A stretch of 64,000 nucleotides of DNA from Amycolatopsis saalfeldensis (GCF_900110575.1 NZ_FOEF01000018.1:62001-126000), one strand, 5' to 3'; counted from the stretch's first letter, positions 55,397 to 64,000 are shown. Made by a program: numbers and translations. The notes: a model not told the origin generated them from the letters alone.

Positions 55397-55858
55397 TCAG
55401 TTCGCGACGGCCTTGACCTCGAGGCGAACGTCGACCTTGACGTCCGGGTGGAGGCGGGCGCCGACGGAGTGCTTGCCGACCGTTTTGATGTGGTCGCGCA
55501 GTTCCAGGACGCGCTTGTCGAGCAGGGGGCCGCCGGCGGCCTTGATTGCGTCGACGATCTCGCCGGCTGTGATGGAGCCGAAGAGCTTCTTCGAGCCCTC
55601 CGCCGCCTTGCCGGTCAGCGGGATCGCGCCGAGACCCTCGAGCGTCGCCTTGATTTCCTTGGCGTGGTCGAGGTCGCGGATGCGCCGGGACTCCTGTGCG
55701 CGCTTGATGGTGCGCACGTTCTTCTCGGCACCCTTGCTGGACGCGATCGCGTAGCCGCGGGGCAGCAGGTAGTTGCGGGCGTAGCCGTCCTTGACCTCGA
55801 CGATGTCGCCGGGGCCGCCGAGGTTCGCCACGTCCGTGGTGAGAATGATCTTCGCCAT
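55397..55858 (-). CDS. rplI: 50S ribosomal protein bL9
   Basis: 153 residues, normal length. The N-terminal rRNA-binding domain (VANLGGPGDIVEVKDGYARNYLLPRG region) and long connecting helix are intact, and the C-terminal domain ends VDVRLEVKAVAN. Last gene of the ribosomal/ssb operon, 11 nt after rpsR. Confidence 0.97.
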   Translation of the reverse strand: MAKIILTTDVANLGGPGDIVEVKDGYARNYLLPRGYAIASSKGAEKNVRTIKRAQESRRIRDLDHAKEIKATLEGLGAIPLTGKAAEGSKKLFGSITAGEIVDAIKAAGGPLLDKRVLELRDHIKTVGKHSVGARLHPDVKVDVRLEVKAVAN

Positions 55859-55869
55859 GACGAGCCTCC

Positions 55870-56118
55870 TCAGCGGGCAGTCGAGGTGTAGGGAAGCAGG
55901 GCCATCTCGCGCGAGTTCTTCACCGCGATGGCGATGTCCCGCTGGTGCTGGCTGCAGTTGCCGGTGACGCGACGGGCACGGATCTTGCCGCGGTCGGAGA
56001 TGTACTTCCGCAGCAGGTTGGTGTCCTTGTAGTCGATCGTCTCCGGGCGGCCCTTCTTCTCGGCCTTGCAGAAAACGCAGACCTTCTTCTTGGGCTTACG
56101 GATGGGTGGCTTGGCCAC
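55870..56118 (-). CDS. rpsR: 30S ribosomal protein bS18 (cysteine-containing form)
   Basis: 82 residues. The N-terminal CVFC and later NCSQHQ cysteines mark the zinc-binding C+ form. Core motif YKDTNLLRKYISDRGKI. It binds bS6, encoded two genes upstream, in the 30S platform. Confidence 0.96.
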   Translation of the reverse strand: MAKPPIRKPKKKVCVFCKAEKKGRPETIDYKDTNLLRKYISDRGKIRARRVTGNCSQHQRDIAIAVKNSREMALLPYTSTAR

Positions 56119-56160
56119 TGTGGTCTCCTGGAATCAAATCTTGGGTAATGAAATACGAGA

Positions 56161-56700
56161 TCAGAACGGGGGCTCGTCGGCGAAACCGCCGCCGCCGCCA
56201 CCTGCGGGGGGCGCGGAGCCCCACGGGTCGTCGGCGGGCGCGCCGCCTCCGCCACCGCGGTTGCCGCCACCGCCGCCACCGCCGTTGAAGCCGCCGCCAC
56301 CGCCGCCGCCGAAGTCACCGCCGCCACCGCCACCGCGGCTGACCTTGTTGACCTTCGCCGTGGCGTAGCGCAGCGAGGGCCCGATTTCGTCGACTTCGAG
56401 CTCGACGACGGTGCGCTTCTCGCCTTCCTTGGTCTCGAAGGACCGCTGCTTGAGCCGGCCCTGCACGACCACGCGGGCACCGCGGGTCAGCGACTCGGCG
56501 ACGTTCTCCGCCGCCTGGCGCCAGATGTTGCAGCGCAGGAACAGCGCCTCGCCGTCCTTCCACTCGCCCGACTGGCGGTCGAGGGTGCGCGGGGTGGACG
56601 CGACGGTGAAGTTCGCGACCGCCGCACCGGACGGGGTGAAGCGCAGCTCCGGGTCGGAAGTCAGGTTCCCGATCACCGTGATGACGGTGTCTCCAGCCAC
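56161..56700 (-). CDS. ssb: single-stranded DNA-binding protein
   Basis: 179 residues. The OB fold spans ~1-110 (GNLTSDPELRFTPSGAAVANFTVA, then RCNIWRQAAENVAESLTRGARV). A Gly-rich disordered linker of alternating G-runs leads to the acidic tip FADEPPF that binds partner proteins. It protects ssDNA in replication and repair. Confidence 0.97.
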   Translation of the reverse strand: MAGDTVITVIGNLTSDPELRFTPSGAAVANFTVASTPRTLDRQSGEWKDGEALFLRCNIWRQAAENVAESLTRGARVVVQGRLKQRSFETKEGEKRTVVELEVDEIGPSLRYATAKVNKVSRGGGGGGDFGGGGGGGFNGGGGGGGNRGGGGGAPADDPWGSAPPAGGGGGGFADEPPF

Positions 56701-56718
56701 GGGTGGCGTCCCTTCGGA

Positions 56719-57072
56719 TCAGGCCTTGGCGGCAGCGGGCGCAGCCGCAACAGCAGCAGCAGCGGGCTTGGCCGCGGCGCGCTTGACCTCGCGGCGCATG
56801 ACCTTCGTGCGCAGCACGGTCTCCTGCAGCGACAGCTGGCGGTCGAGCTCCTTGACGGCGTCCGCGTCGGAGTTCAGGTCCAGCAGCGCGTAGATGCCCT
56901 CGGCGTGCTTCTTGATCTCGTACGAAAGGCGACGACGTCCCCAGACGTCAACCTTCTCGACGCTTCCGCCCGAAGTGCGGATCACGTTGAGGAAGTTGTC
57001 CAGTGTCGGGGCCACCGTGCGCTCGTCGAGCGTGGGGTCCAGGATGACCATTACCTCGTAATGGCGTGACAT
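56719..57072 (-). CDS. rpsF: 30S ribosomal protein bS6
   Basis: 117 residues. I chose ATG 57072 (MSRHYEVMVILDP) because AGGAGGTGA lies 8 nt upstream; the frame reaches a GTG at 57078, which is too close to it. The C-terminus is Ala-rich (AKPAAAAVAAAPAAAKA). First gene of the operon rpsF-ssb-rpsR-rplI. Confidence 0.96.
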   Translation of the reverse strand: MSRHYEVMVILDPTLDERTVAPTLDNFLNVIRTSGGSVEKVDVWGRRRLSYEIKKHAEGIYALLDLNSDADAVKELDRQLSLQETVLRTKVMRREVKRAAAKPAAAAVAAAPAAAKA

Positions 57073-57187
57073 AACCACTCACCTCCTATGGGCTCGCGGC
57101 CACGGACTGTCCGTGGCAGGAGGGTTTGTCCAGGTAAGCGTACTCGGGGGCACCGACAGTCCCGCGCGGCGGGTCGCGCAGGCAGCG

Positions 57188-58078
57188 TCAGGCGGCCCGG
57201 CGCAGCACCCAGGTGCGGACCAGCCCGGCCGTCACGCCGGCGAGCACGATCACCGCGAGCAGCATCGGCAGCTGGACGTCGTTCGCGCTGCCCGGGGTCG
57301 CCAGCGACTCGGCGTTGCCGGCGTTGCGGATGTCCGGGCCCTGGCCCTCGCTGTTCTGACCGCCGAGCTGCGGGGCCGAGGCGTCACCGGGGAGGGCGCC
57401 GTTGGCCGGGTAGCGGATGCCGGGGGCGATCGCCGTGCCCGGCGTCGCGGTGGGGATGCCGTTGTAGTCGCGCTGCGGGGCGGTGCCGCCGTTGCTGCCC
57501 GGGACCAGGTTGGCGAGCGGGGAGCCGCCGGTGCCCGGGTTCGAGGACGAGCCGTTCGACGGGCTGCTGCTCGGCGCCGAGGACGACGGCGCGGTGTAGT
57601 TCGTGGCGAGCGTGGTCAGCGCGCAGGCCGACGCGACCTTGTTCTTGATCGCGGTCAGCACCTGGTTCTGGGTGCCGCTGGTGAGGCCGAGGCCGCTCGA
57701 GCCCTTCAGCGCGGTGGACACGACGGTGCCGATCGCGTCGCCGGCGATGGTGCCGCCCGCGGACTGCGGGATCTGCCCGACTTCGAGGTTTCCCTTGCCG
57801 GCGATGGTGTTCGCCAGCGCGTCCGGCCACACGGTGAGGAAGTTGAACAGGCCGACCTGCTCCTGCGCGGCCTGGCGGACGACGTCCTTCACCGAGGAGC
57901 CCGGCAGCGCGACGCTGTCGCCCATGCTGCCGCTCACCGAGCCCTTGCAGGTGCCGGCCAGCGTGGTCGCCGCCGAGGCGGTGCCGGAGCCGAGGAACGC
58001 GCCGCCCGTCACCAGGGCGGCCAGAGCGGTGACAGTGAGTGCTCGACGGGTTCTCTGCCAGGTGGGGGTCTTCCGCAC
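57188..58078 (-). CDS. secreted protein with C-terminal membrane anchor (surface protein 1)
   Basis: About 296 residues from GTG 58078, which has GGAGGAAA 6-7 nt upstream. A signal peptide ends at ASA. The mature region (~40-260) has two Cys, a helical part (VVRQAAQEQVGLFNFLTVW) and a Ser/Pro/Gly-rich stretch. It ends with a membrane helix and basic tail (LAGVTAGLVRTWVLRRAA). The architecture and the tail are shared with the next two minus-strand proteins. The function is unknown. Confidence 0.75.
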   Translation of the reverse strand: MRKTPTWQRTRRALTVTALAALVTGGAFLGSGTASAATTLAGTCKGSVSGSMGDSVALPGSSVKDVVRQAAQEQVGLFNFLTVWPDALANTIAGKGNLEVGQIPQSAGGTIAGDAIGTVVSTALKGSSGLGLTSGTQNQVLTAIKNKVASACALTTLATNYTAPSSSAPSSSPSNGSSSNPGTGGSPLANLVPGSNGGTAPQRDYNGIPTATPGTAIAPGIRYPANGALPGDASAPQLGGQNSEGQGPDIRNAGNAESLATPGSANDVQLPMLLAVIVLAGVTAGLVRTWVLRRAA

Positions 58079-58163
58079 GAGCACTTTCCTCCAGAGGTCC
58101 GGGGCGTCGGCCATTGTCACAGGAATAACGACCGGGACCTGCAAAAGATACTGGCGAGTCGGC

Positions 58164-59057
58164 CTAAACAGAAGCGGCCATTCGGCGGAGCACCCAGGTC
58201 CGCACCAGGCCCGCGCTGACTCCGGAGAGTGCCAGAACGGCGACCAGCATGGGCCAGTCCAACCCGTTCGTGTGAGAGTTGCCGTCGGTCGGTAGCGCCT
58301 CGGCCTGCCCGGCGTTCTGCACGCTCGCGCTGCCCGAACCCGGCCCGGCCGGGTTCGAGAGGCCGTACTGCGGCTGGTAACCCGGGATCTGGCTGCCGTA
58401 CCGAAGCGCGGGAGACGGGGTGAACAGGCCGGCCATCGCCATCGGGATGCCGCTGTAGTCGCGCATCGGCGCGTAACCGGTGCTGTAGCCGAAGGGCAGG
58501 CTGGTGAAGTTCGGGAACAACGTCGACAGCGAGCCGGCACCACCGCCGGACGACGGCAGCAGCGGGCTGTTCGACTCCGGAATGGGGCTTTGACCGGCGG
58601 GCGCGCCACCTTGCGGGGCACCACTGTTCGGCGGCTGTTGCGGGCTGCCGCCGGGGCCGGGGCTCTGCGGTGCGGGCTTGCCCCCGCTGAGCGCGCTACC
58701 GAGGTCGCCGGTGGTCTTGCTCAGTCCGTTGGTGGTGCCCTGGACCGTCTGGTTGAGCGCACTCGCGGCCGGGGCGCCGAGCACCGGGACCGGCGCGACG
58801 ACCGTGTCGACCACCTTCACGGTGACCTGGCACAGCCCGCCGAGCAGCCCGCCGACGAGGCTGGTCACGCCGTCCGTCACGGTCTTCAAACCGAAGGGCG
58901 TGGAAACGACGTCACCGGGCTTGACCGTGACGGTGTCCCCGCATTTCGCGGTGACGGTGTCCGCCGAGGCGGTGCCGGGCGCGGCGAAAACGGCCGACCC
59001 CGCCAGAACGAAGGCGGCGGCCCCCACCGCGGTGGCCCTCCGTGTCCGATGCTGCAT
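58164..59057 (-). CDS. secreted protein with C-terminal membrane anchor (surface protein 2)
   Basis: 297 residues from ATG 59057. Signal peptide (ending ASA-DT), an N-terminal domain with Cys at AKCGDTV and GGLCQVTV, then a Pro/Gly/Ser-rich region. The C-terminal anchor reads LSGVSAGLVRTWVLRRMAAS, almost the same as surface protein 1. Both also contain a DYxGIPxA motif (RDYSGIPMA here, RDYNGIPTA in protein 1). I do not recognise a family. Confidence 0.75.
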   Translation of the reverse strand: MQHRTRRATAVGAAAFVLAGSAVFAAPGTASADTVTAKCGDTVTVKPGDVVSTPFGLKTVTDGVTSLVGGLLGGLCQVTVKVVDTVVAPVPVLGAPAASALNQTVQGTTNGLSKTTGDLGSALSGGKPAPQSPGPGGSPQQPPNSGAPQGGAPAGQSPIPESNSPLLPSSGGGAGSLSTLFPNFTSLPFGYSTGYAPMRDYSGIPMAMAGLFTPSPALRYGSQIPGYQPQYGLSNPAGPGSGSASVQNAGQAEALPTDGNSHTNGLDWPMLVAVLALSGVSAGLVRTWVLRRMAASV

Positions 59058-59198
59058 GGTCGCCGACCCCTTCGCCGCATCCCGTGGAGCTTCTCTCCCC
59101 AGGACAACGACGGTAACGAAAACGAGTGACGCCCGCTCAGCCACCGATGTCAGGCATTCGGGTGGAAGCGGGCGTCACTCGTGGTGAGCAGGGCGGGG

Positions 59199-60020
59199 TC
59201 AGGCGGGCTTGCGGCGCAGCCAGGCGCGCACCAGCGCCGCGGCGACGATCGCCAGCGCGAGCACTGCGATCAGCATCGGCAGCTTCGCCGGCGGCGCCAC
59301 GGCGGGCAGGGCCTGCGCGCTGCCGGACTTCTTCTCGTCGACCGTCGGGGGCTGGTCCGTCGGCACCTTGCCGGGGATGACCTGGGTGATCACCGGCGCC
59401 TGGACGAAGCTGGCGGGCAGCATCGCGGCGTTGGTGAACACGCCGGAGATGGAGTCGAGGCCGGCCAGCACGTCGCCGGGGCCGGTGGCCACCGGCTCGA
59501 GGCTGCCGCCGCCGGGGTTCGGGCCGCCCGGGCCGGGCTGGCCAGGACCAGGTTGACCCGGGCCCGGCTGTCCGGGGCCAGGGCTGCCCGGAGGCTTGGG
59601 CAGCGCGCCCTGGACGCCGCCGATCAGCGCCTGCGTGGTGTTGCCGACGCCGTTGGCCGTGTTCTGCACCACCGGGCAGACGGTGTTGCTCGCCGCGTCG
59701 CCGACCAGCGGGAGCTCGCCGGCGCCGAGGGTGCGGGCGACGTCGCCGACCGGCAGGTTCAGCAGGTTGTTCTGGCCGTCGGCCTGCTTCGACTTCGAGT
59801 CGAGGCCGACGGTGAGGCGGTTCGGGGCGTTGAGCGGGGCGCCCGCGTCGACGGTCAGGCCCTGGCCGGTCTTGCCGTTCTGCAGGGTGGCCGGGCAACT
59901 GCCGCTGATGGTGGGGCTGGTGTCCGCGGCGGCTGTCGCCGGGAGGGCGATCGCGGCGGACAGGACCGGTACCGCGGCGGCGATCCCCAACGCGGTGATC
60001 CGGGCGGCGTTCTTCCCCAT
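59199..60020 (-). CDS. secreted protein with C-terminal membrane anchor (surface protein 3)
   Basis: 273 residues from ATG 60020, with GGAGGGC 5 nt upstream. Signal peptide ending ATA, two Cys (GSCPATL, NTVCPVV), and a collagen-like PGPGQPGPGQPGPG stretch. The anchor is ALAIVAAALVRAWLRRKPA, a diverged version of the tails of proteins 1 and 2. Upstream of them in the same direction, so one operon or a tandem family. Confidence 0.72.
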   Translation of the reverse strand: MGKNAARITALGIAAAVPVLSAAIALPATAAADTSPTISGSCPATLQNGKTGQGLTVDAGAPLNAPNRLTVGLDSKSKQADGQNNLLNLPVGDVARTLGAGELPLVGDAASNTVCPVVQNTANGVGNTTQALIGGVQGALPKPPGSPGPGQPGPGQPGPGQPGPGGPNPGGGSLEPVATGPGDVLAGLDSISGVFTNAAMLPASFVQAPVITQVIPGKVPTDQPPTVDEKKSGSAQALPAVAPPAKLPMLIAVLALAIVAAALVRAWLRRKPA

Positions 60021-60130
60021 ACAAGCCCTCCGACGGCCCCAGACTGGATCACGGAACGCGCTCACGGTACTCCACGAGCGTGACGAACTGGGCCCTCCGG
60101 TGCGGATTCACTCGGGGGTAGCGTGCTCGC

Positions 60131-60904
60131 ATGAAGATTGGCGCTCATGTCCGAGACGACGATCCGCTCGCCGCCGTCGCCGAGCGAGAAGCCGAGGTCG
60201 TCCAGTTTTTCCTGTCTGACCCGCAAGGATGGAAGGCGCCGAAGCCGCATCCGCACGGCGAAGCGATCAAGGCGGCACCCGTCGAGGTGTTCATCCACGC
60301 GCCCTATTTGATCAACGTCGCGTCGCTGAACAACCGCATTCGCATCCCATCCCGTAAGAACGTCACGCAGCACGCGGCCGGCGCGGCCGAGATCGGCGCG
60401 AAGGGGCTCATCGTGCACGGCGGTCACGTCACCGCCGGCGACGACGTCGAGGACGGTTTGGCCAACTGGCGCAAGCTCTTCGAGCGCGAAGCCGAAAAGG
60501 GCGGCTTCGCCGTGCCGATCCTGATCGAGAACACCGCGGGCGGCGAGAACGCGATGACCCGCGAGCTCGACGTGATCGCGCGGCTCTGGGACAAGGTCGG
60601 CGAGTTCGGCGCGGGCTTCTGCTTCGACACCTGCCACGCCTACGCCGCGGGCTGGGACCTGGCCGACGCCGTCGAGAAGGTCAAGGCCATCACCGGCCGG
60701 ATCGACCTGGTGCACCTCAACAACTCCCGCGACGAGTTCGGCTCCAACCGCGACCGGCACGCCAACGTGGTCGAGGGCGACGGCACGATCGACCCCGAGG
60801 TGCTCGTCGAGGTCGTGCGCCAGGCCGGCGCCCCCGTGGTGGTCGAGACCCCGGGTGACGGGCAGGCCGCGGACATCGCCTACCTGCGCAAGCAGGTCGG
60901 CTGA
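60131..60904 (+). CDS. nfo: endonuclease IV (AP endonuclease family 2)
   Basis: 257 residues. A TIM-barrel enzyme that cleaves abasic sites in base excision repair using three zinc ions. Motifs: FIHAPYLINVAS, GLIVHGGHV, ILIENTAGG, GFCFDTCHAYAAGWD, HLNNSRDEFGSNRDRHANVVEGDG. Divergent from surface protein 3. Slightly shorter than E. coli Nfo (285) but complete. Confidence 0.93.
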   Translation: MKIGAHVRDDDPLAAVAEREAEVVQFFLSDPQGWKAPKPHPHGEAIKAAPVEVFIHAPYLINVASLNNRIRIPSRKNVTQHAAGAAEIGAKGLIVHGGHVTAGDDVEDGLANWRKLFEREAEKGGFAVPILIENTAGGENAMTRELDVIARLWDKVGEFGAGFCFDTCHAYAAGWDLADAVEKVKAITGRIDLVHLNNSRDEFGSNRDRHANVVEGDGTIDPEVLVEVVRQAGAPVVVETPGDGQAADIAYLRKQVG

Positions 60905-60913
60905 GGCGACCCG

Positions 60914-62494
60914 TCACGGGCTTTCGGCGCGCCGGGGCGCCGCGTGCGCGGCCCTCGACGGGCGGCCGCGGAACCCCGGCAGCCGGACGCGGTCGCGCGT
61001 GCGTTCCAGGACGCCGCCGGCCGGGTCGTCGTCGCCGGAGAGGCGGACGAGGTCGGTGCGTGGCCGGTAGATCTCGCGGATCACCAGCACGCACAGCCCG
61101 ATCACGGCGAGGTCGCGCACGACCACCGTGCCGAGGAACCAGCCCTCCGGCAGTCCTTTGTGGTCAGTGCCGAGGTAGTAGAACATCCGCGGCGCCCAGA
61201 CCAGCGCGTCGAGCACCATCCAGCCGAGCAGCAGGCGCCAGCGCGGGATCGCGAGCACCGCCAGCGGCACCAGCCAGAGCGAGTACTGCGGGCTCCACAC
61301 CTTGTTCGTCAGCAGGAACGCCGCCACCACCAGGAAGGCGAGCTGCCCGAGCCGCGGCCGGCGTGGGGCGGTCAGCCCGATGTACGCGATGCCCGCGCAG
61401 CAGGCCAGGAACAGCACCGCGACCACGATGTTGAGCCAGGTCGGCGTCTGTCCTTTTTGGAGTACGCCGTCGAAGCCGGTCCAGCCGGTGGCGTAGGAGA
61501 AGGCGTTGTAGAGCGAATCCGGGTCCATCGGCCGCAGGGTGTTGAGCCGGAAGAACTCCCACCAGCCGCGGGTCGCGACGAGGATGAACGGGACGTTCAC
61601 GACCAGCCAGGCGAGCACGGTGAACAGCGCCGTTCTCCCCCACGCGCGCAGTTTCCCCGCGCGCAGGCAGAGCACGAAGAGCACGCCGAGCAGGAACAGC
61701 GGGTACAGCTTCGTGGCCGCGCCGAGGCCGAGCAGCACGCCGGCCACCTCCGGGCGACGGCGTGACCAGGCGAGCAGGCCGGCGGCGGTGAACGCCGTGG
61801 CGATGGCGTCGAAGTTCGTGAACGCGTGCACCAGCACCAGCGGCGAGGCCGCCACCAGCAACGCGTCCCACGGCCGGCGTTTCATCGTGCGGCCGGTCGC
61901 CCAGACCGTGACCAGCCAGGCGAGCGCGAGCCAGAACGCGGAGATGTCGAAGTAGATCGCCACCGGCAGCGCGCCGGGCAGCCAGCCGGAGTCGGCGAGC
62001 GAGAGCCAACCCGCCGCCAGTTTCGCGTTGACCCACTGGAAGAGCCCGCTGACCACCGGGTACTCCATGTACCGGGTCTGGTTTTCCGCGGTCTGCGTGT
62101 CCTCTTTCCACGAGGAGACGTACGGGAACGTGTGCGGGTCGTTCAGCCGCTCGGAGCTGTAGAGCGGGACGATGTCGGAGTAGCACATCGCGACGAACGG
62201 GCGCCCGGCCCGCCAGTCGAGCTGGTTGGTGCCGCTGGAGTCGGTGTACTGCTGGATGCACGAGGCCTTGCCGAACCAGCACAGGACCAGTGCCAGCATC
62301 GCGACCGCGAGGCCGACGCGCTGCGGTGACCAGAACCAGTGCCTGCCGATCGCGGCGTGCTCGCCCAAGGGGCCGCCCAGCGGTCTCGTCGCCGCGGCCG
62401 CCAGCGGGTCGGTCCAGCTGGGCACTATCCGCTCGGCTGGGGTCAGCGTGCGGGGAGCCGCGTCCGGCTCTTCGTCGGTGGCTTGGTCGGGCAC
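60914..62494 (-). CDS. GT87-type (DUF2029) polyprenol-phosphate-dependent mannosyltransferase-like membrane protein
   Basis: 526 residues from GTG 62494. A charged cytoplasmic N-terminus (DEEPDAAPRTLTPAERIVPSW) is followed by about ten membrane helices. The first extracytoplasmic loop holds a candidate catalytic Asp region (CYSDIVPLYSSERL). Internal GLGAATKLYPLFLLGV and TNKVWSPQYSLWLVPL are typical of DUF2029/GT87 proteins. The gene corresponds in position to Rv0051, near rpsF in M. tuberculosis. Confidence 0.8.
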   Translation of the reverse strand: MPDQATDEEPDAAPRTLTPAERIVPSWTDPLAAAATRPLGGPLGEHAAIGRHWFWSPQRVGLAVAMLALVLCWFGKASCIQQYTDSSGTNQLDWRAGRPFVAMCYSDIVPLYSSERLNDPHTFPYVSSWKEDTQTAENQTRYMEYPVVSGLFQWVNAKLAAGWLSLADSGWLPGALPVAIYFDISAFWLALAWLVTVWATGRTMKRRPWDALLVAASPLVLVHAFTNFDAIATAFTAAGLLAWSRRRPEVAGVLLGLGAATKLYPLFLLGVLFVLCLRAGKLRAWGRTALFTVLAWLVVNVPFILVATRGWWEFFRLNTLRPMDPDSLYNAFSYATGWTGFDGVLQKGQTPTWLNIVVAVLFLACCAGIAYIGLTAPRRPRLGQLAFLVVAAFLLTNKVWSPQYSLWLVPLAVLAIPRWRLLLGWMVLDALVWAPRMFYYLGTDHKGLPEGWFLGTVVVRDLAVIGLCVLVIREIYRPRTDLVRLSGDDDPAGGVLERTRDRVRLPGFRGRPSRAAHAAPRRAESP

Positions 62495-62530
62495 GCCGCG
62501 GATGTTATCGGTACGCAGGTCAGGAGCCTG

Positions 62531-63598
62531 TCATTTCGGCGTTTCGTAGAACCCGGCAAGCACCTCGAATGCCCCGCCCAAGGCCACCGCGTCCTCGCTC
62601 AAGGTGCTCAGCTCGACGTCGATCCGCTGCCAGTGCGGTACCGGCAGCAGCTCGCGCAGCTCACCGGCGACGGTGTCGCGGTAGACCTCCGGGGCGGCGC
62701 GCACGGCCCGGCCGAACAGCACTATCCGCTCCAGGTCGAGCACCTGGACCAGGTCGGCGAGCCCGATGCCGAGCAGTCGCGCGGCCTCCTCCGTGGTGGC
62801 CGCGGAGTTGTGCAGCACCTCGACGCAGCCGCGCCGGCCGCACGCGCAGCGCGGGCCTTCGTAGGCGATCGTGGTGTGGCCGAACTCACCGGCGTTCGTG
62901 CGCGGCCCGCGGTAGACCCGCCCGTCGACCAGCAGCCCGACGCCGATCCCGGTGCCGACGAGCACCACGGCCGCGGACGGCACGCTCTCCTGCGGCCAGG
63001 CGTGCGCGAACGCCGCGGAATTGGTGTTCTTGTCGAGCGTGACGGGCAAGCCGGTGCGCTCGGCCAGCAGGTCGCGCAGCGGAACGTCGTGCCAGCCGGG
63101 CATGTTCGTGGCGTCGCGGACCCGGCCCTCGAGGTGATCGAGGGGGCCCACCGCGCCGACCCCGAGGCCCAGCACGCGCGCCGGGTCGACGTCGGCGAGC
63201 AGCTTGCGGGCCGCGTCGGTGAGCGCGGTGACGGCCTGCTCGGGCGTGAAGCCGACGGGCAGCGGGCCCTCCACGACGGCCTCGACCCCGCCGATCAGGT
63301 CGGTGCGCAGCACACGGAACTCGTCGCGGTCCAGCTGGGCGCCGAGGGCGCACCGCGCCGACGGCCGGATGCGCAGCTGCGTGCGCGGCTTGCCGACGCG
63401 GGTGGACGGCTGGCGTTCGACGTCCAGCAGCTCCGTCTCCAGCAGCTCGGTCACGATCTTCGACACCGCTTGCTGGGTCAGCCCGCTACGCTCGGCGAGT
63501 TCCACGCGGCTGAGGCCGCCGGAGCGCAGGATGTGGCCGAGCAGCATGGCCCGGTTGTGCCGCCGCAGCCCGCGCAGGTTGACCCCGGATTCCGTCAT
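62531..63598 (-). CDS. ROK family transcriptional regulator
   Basis: 355 residues. An N-terminal winged helix-turn-helix (LSRVELAERSGLTQQAVSKIVTELL) is followed by a sugar-kinase-like ROK domain. It has a modified phosphate motif, GVGAVGPLDH, and the zinc motif CACGRRGC after EFGHTT. These regulators respond to sugars or sugar phosphates. Divergent from the oxidoreductase gene, which it probably controls through the palindrome between them. Confidence 0.88.
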   Translation of the reverse strand: MTESGVNLRGLRRHNRAMLLGHILRSGGLSRVELAERSGLTQQAVSKIVTELLETELLDVERQPSTRVGKPRTQLRIRPSARCALGAQLDRDEFRVLRTDLIGGVEAVVEGPLPVGFTPEQAVTALTDAARKLLADVDPARVLGLGVGAVGPLDHLEGRVRDATNMPGWHDVPLRDLLAERTGLPVTLDKNTNSAAFAHAWPQESVPSAAVVLVGTGIGVGLLVDGRVYRGPRTNAGEFGHTTIAYEGPRCACGRRGCVEVLHNSAATTEEAARLLGIGLADLVQVLDLERIVLFGRAVRAAPEVYRDTVAGELRELLPVPHWQRIDVELSTLSEDAVALGGAFEVLAGFYETPK

Positions 63599-63629
63599 CC
63601 GGTGATCTTCGCAGAGCTGGCTAGTTTCG

Positions 63630-63640
63630 CAACAGTGTTG
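63630..63640. promoter_or_regulatory. putative operator between the ROK and oxidoreductase genes
   Basis: CAACAGTGTTG is a perfect odd palindrome in an AT-rich 55-bp divergent promoter region, 14 nt before the oxidoreductase start. Confidence 0.45.
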
Positions 63641-63653
63641 TTTAATAGGCCGT

Positions 63654-64000
63654 ATGGCTGACTTACGAGTGGGGATCCTCGGCTACGGCATCGGCGGCCG
63701 CGTCTTCCACGCGCCGCTCGTCGCGGCGACCCCGGGTCTGGCGCCCGCGGCGATCGTCACCTCGAACCCCGAACGGGCCGCGCAGGCCCGCGCCGAGTAC
63801 CCGGGGGCCGACGTGCTCCCCGGGCCGGACGAGTTCTTCGCCCGCGCGGGTGAGCTGGACCTGGTGGTGGTCAGCACCCCGAACCGGACGCACGTGCCGC
63901 TCGCCCTCCGCGCGATCGAGCTGGGCCTGCCGCTGGTGGTGGACAAGCCGTTCGCGCCGACCGCCGCCGAGGCGTCGCGGGTCGCCGACGCGGCGAAGGC
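63654..64000 (+). CDS. Gfo/Idh/MocA family oxidoreductase (5' part)
   Basis: The first 115 residues from ATG 63654. The N-terminal Rossmann fold has LRVGILGYGIGGRVFHAPLV, followed by VVVSTPNRTHVPLALRAIE and the conserved EKP-type motif VVDKPFAPT, which supplies the catalytic lysine. These enzymes oxidise or reduce sugars and inositols with NAD(P). The rest lies beyond the right edge. Confidence 0.9.
   Translation, partial: MADLRVGILGYGIGGRVFHAPLVAATPGLAPAAIVTSNPERAAQARAEYPGADVLPGPDEFFARAGELDLVVVSTPNRTHVPLALRAIELGLPLVVDKPFAPTAAEASRVADAAK

Overview
This is a high-GC actinobacterial chromosome segment, most likely from a Pseudonocardiaceae genus such as Amycolatopsis. The evidence is the gene order, ESX-associated genes, DUF3558 lipoproteins and chaplin-like surface repeats. 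It lies close to oriC. cwlM (cut by the left edge), trxA, trxB, an anti-sigma gene, sigM, murJ, a DUF6049 gene, a Nudix gene and pcnA reproduce the mycobacterial Rv3915-to-Rv3907c block that flanks parAB. rpsF, ssb, rpsR, rplI and dnaB reproduce the Rv0053-Rv0058 block from the other side of the mycobacterial origin. Two strong parS-like palindromes and DnaA-box groups fit an origin-proximal position.

Layout. 1-10.96 kb (minus): cell-envelope, redox and stress operon (cwlM, trxA, trxB, anti-sigma, sigM, pseudokinase, murJ, DUF6049, Nudix). 11-14.9 kb (plus): pcnA, an orphan histidine kinase and a methyltransferase. 14.9-21.9 kb (minus): a five-gene run joining two proteins with a C-terminal region like the tuberculosis necrotizing toxin (TNT), an apparently active ADP-ribosylglycohydrolase, a degenerate ADP-ribosylglycohydrolase fused to immunity-like/SseB-like regions, and a short YbaB-like protein. 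This is the best candidate for an undescribed system. 22-29 kb: MFS transporter, YqgE/AlgH, SdpI-like protein, phytase-like esterase, and leuS behind a leucine-rich leader peptide and attenuator. 29.0-30.7 kb: polypyrimidine tract, paired DnaA boxes and a decayed IS256-type element.

31-41.6 kb: SDR and TetR pair, ribokinase, a ParB-fold-like protein overlapping PTS enzyme I, a DUF1707 protein, a lipoprotein with a probable CTG start, and an AI-2E-family transporter/histidine kinase/response regulator operon. 41.8-46.4 kb: two secreted proteins, the second a 1,096-residue protein built from about 13 chaplin-like repeats. 46.4-49.8 kb: DODA-type dioxygenase, HAD hydrolase, dnaB. 49.8-50.5 kb: a non-coding region with a DnaA-box cluster. 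50.5-55.3 kb (minus): ESX-associated cluster (EspG, a PPE-like glycine-rich protein, a small ESX-like protein, three DUF3558 lipoproteins). 55.4-57.1 kb: rplI, rpsR, ssb, rpsF. 57.2-60.0 kb: three related C-terminally anchored surface proteins. 60.1-64 kb: endonuclease IV, a GT87-type mannosyltransferase, a ROK regulator and a divergent, truncated Gfo/Idh/MocA oxidoreductase.

Gene calls rest on reading translations, start-site context and remembered family features. No database search was run, so family names for the less familiar proteins are recognitions to be confirmed with profile searches.
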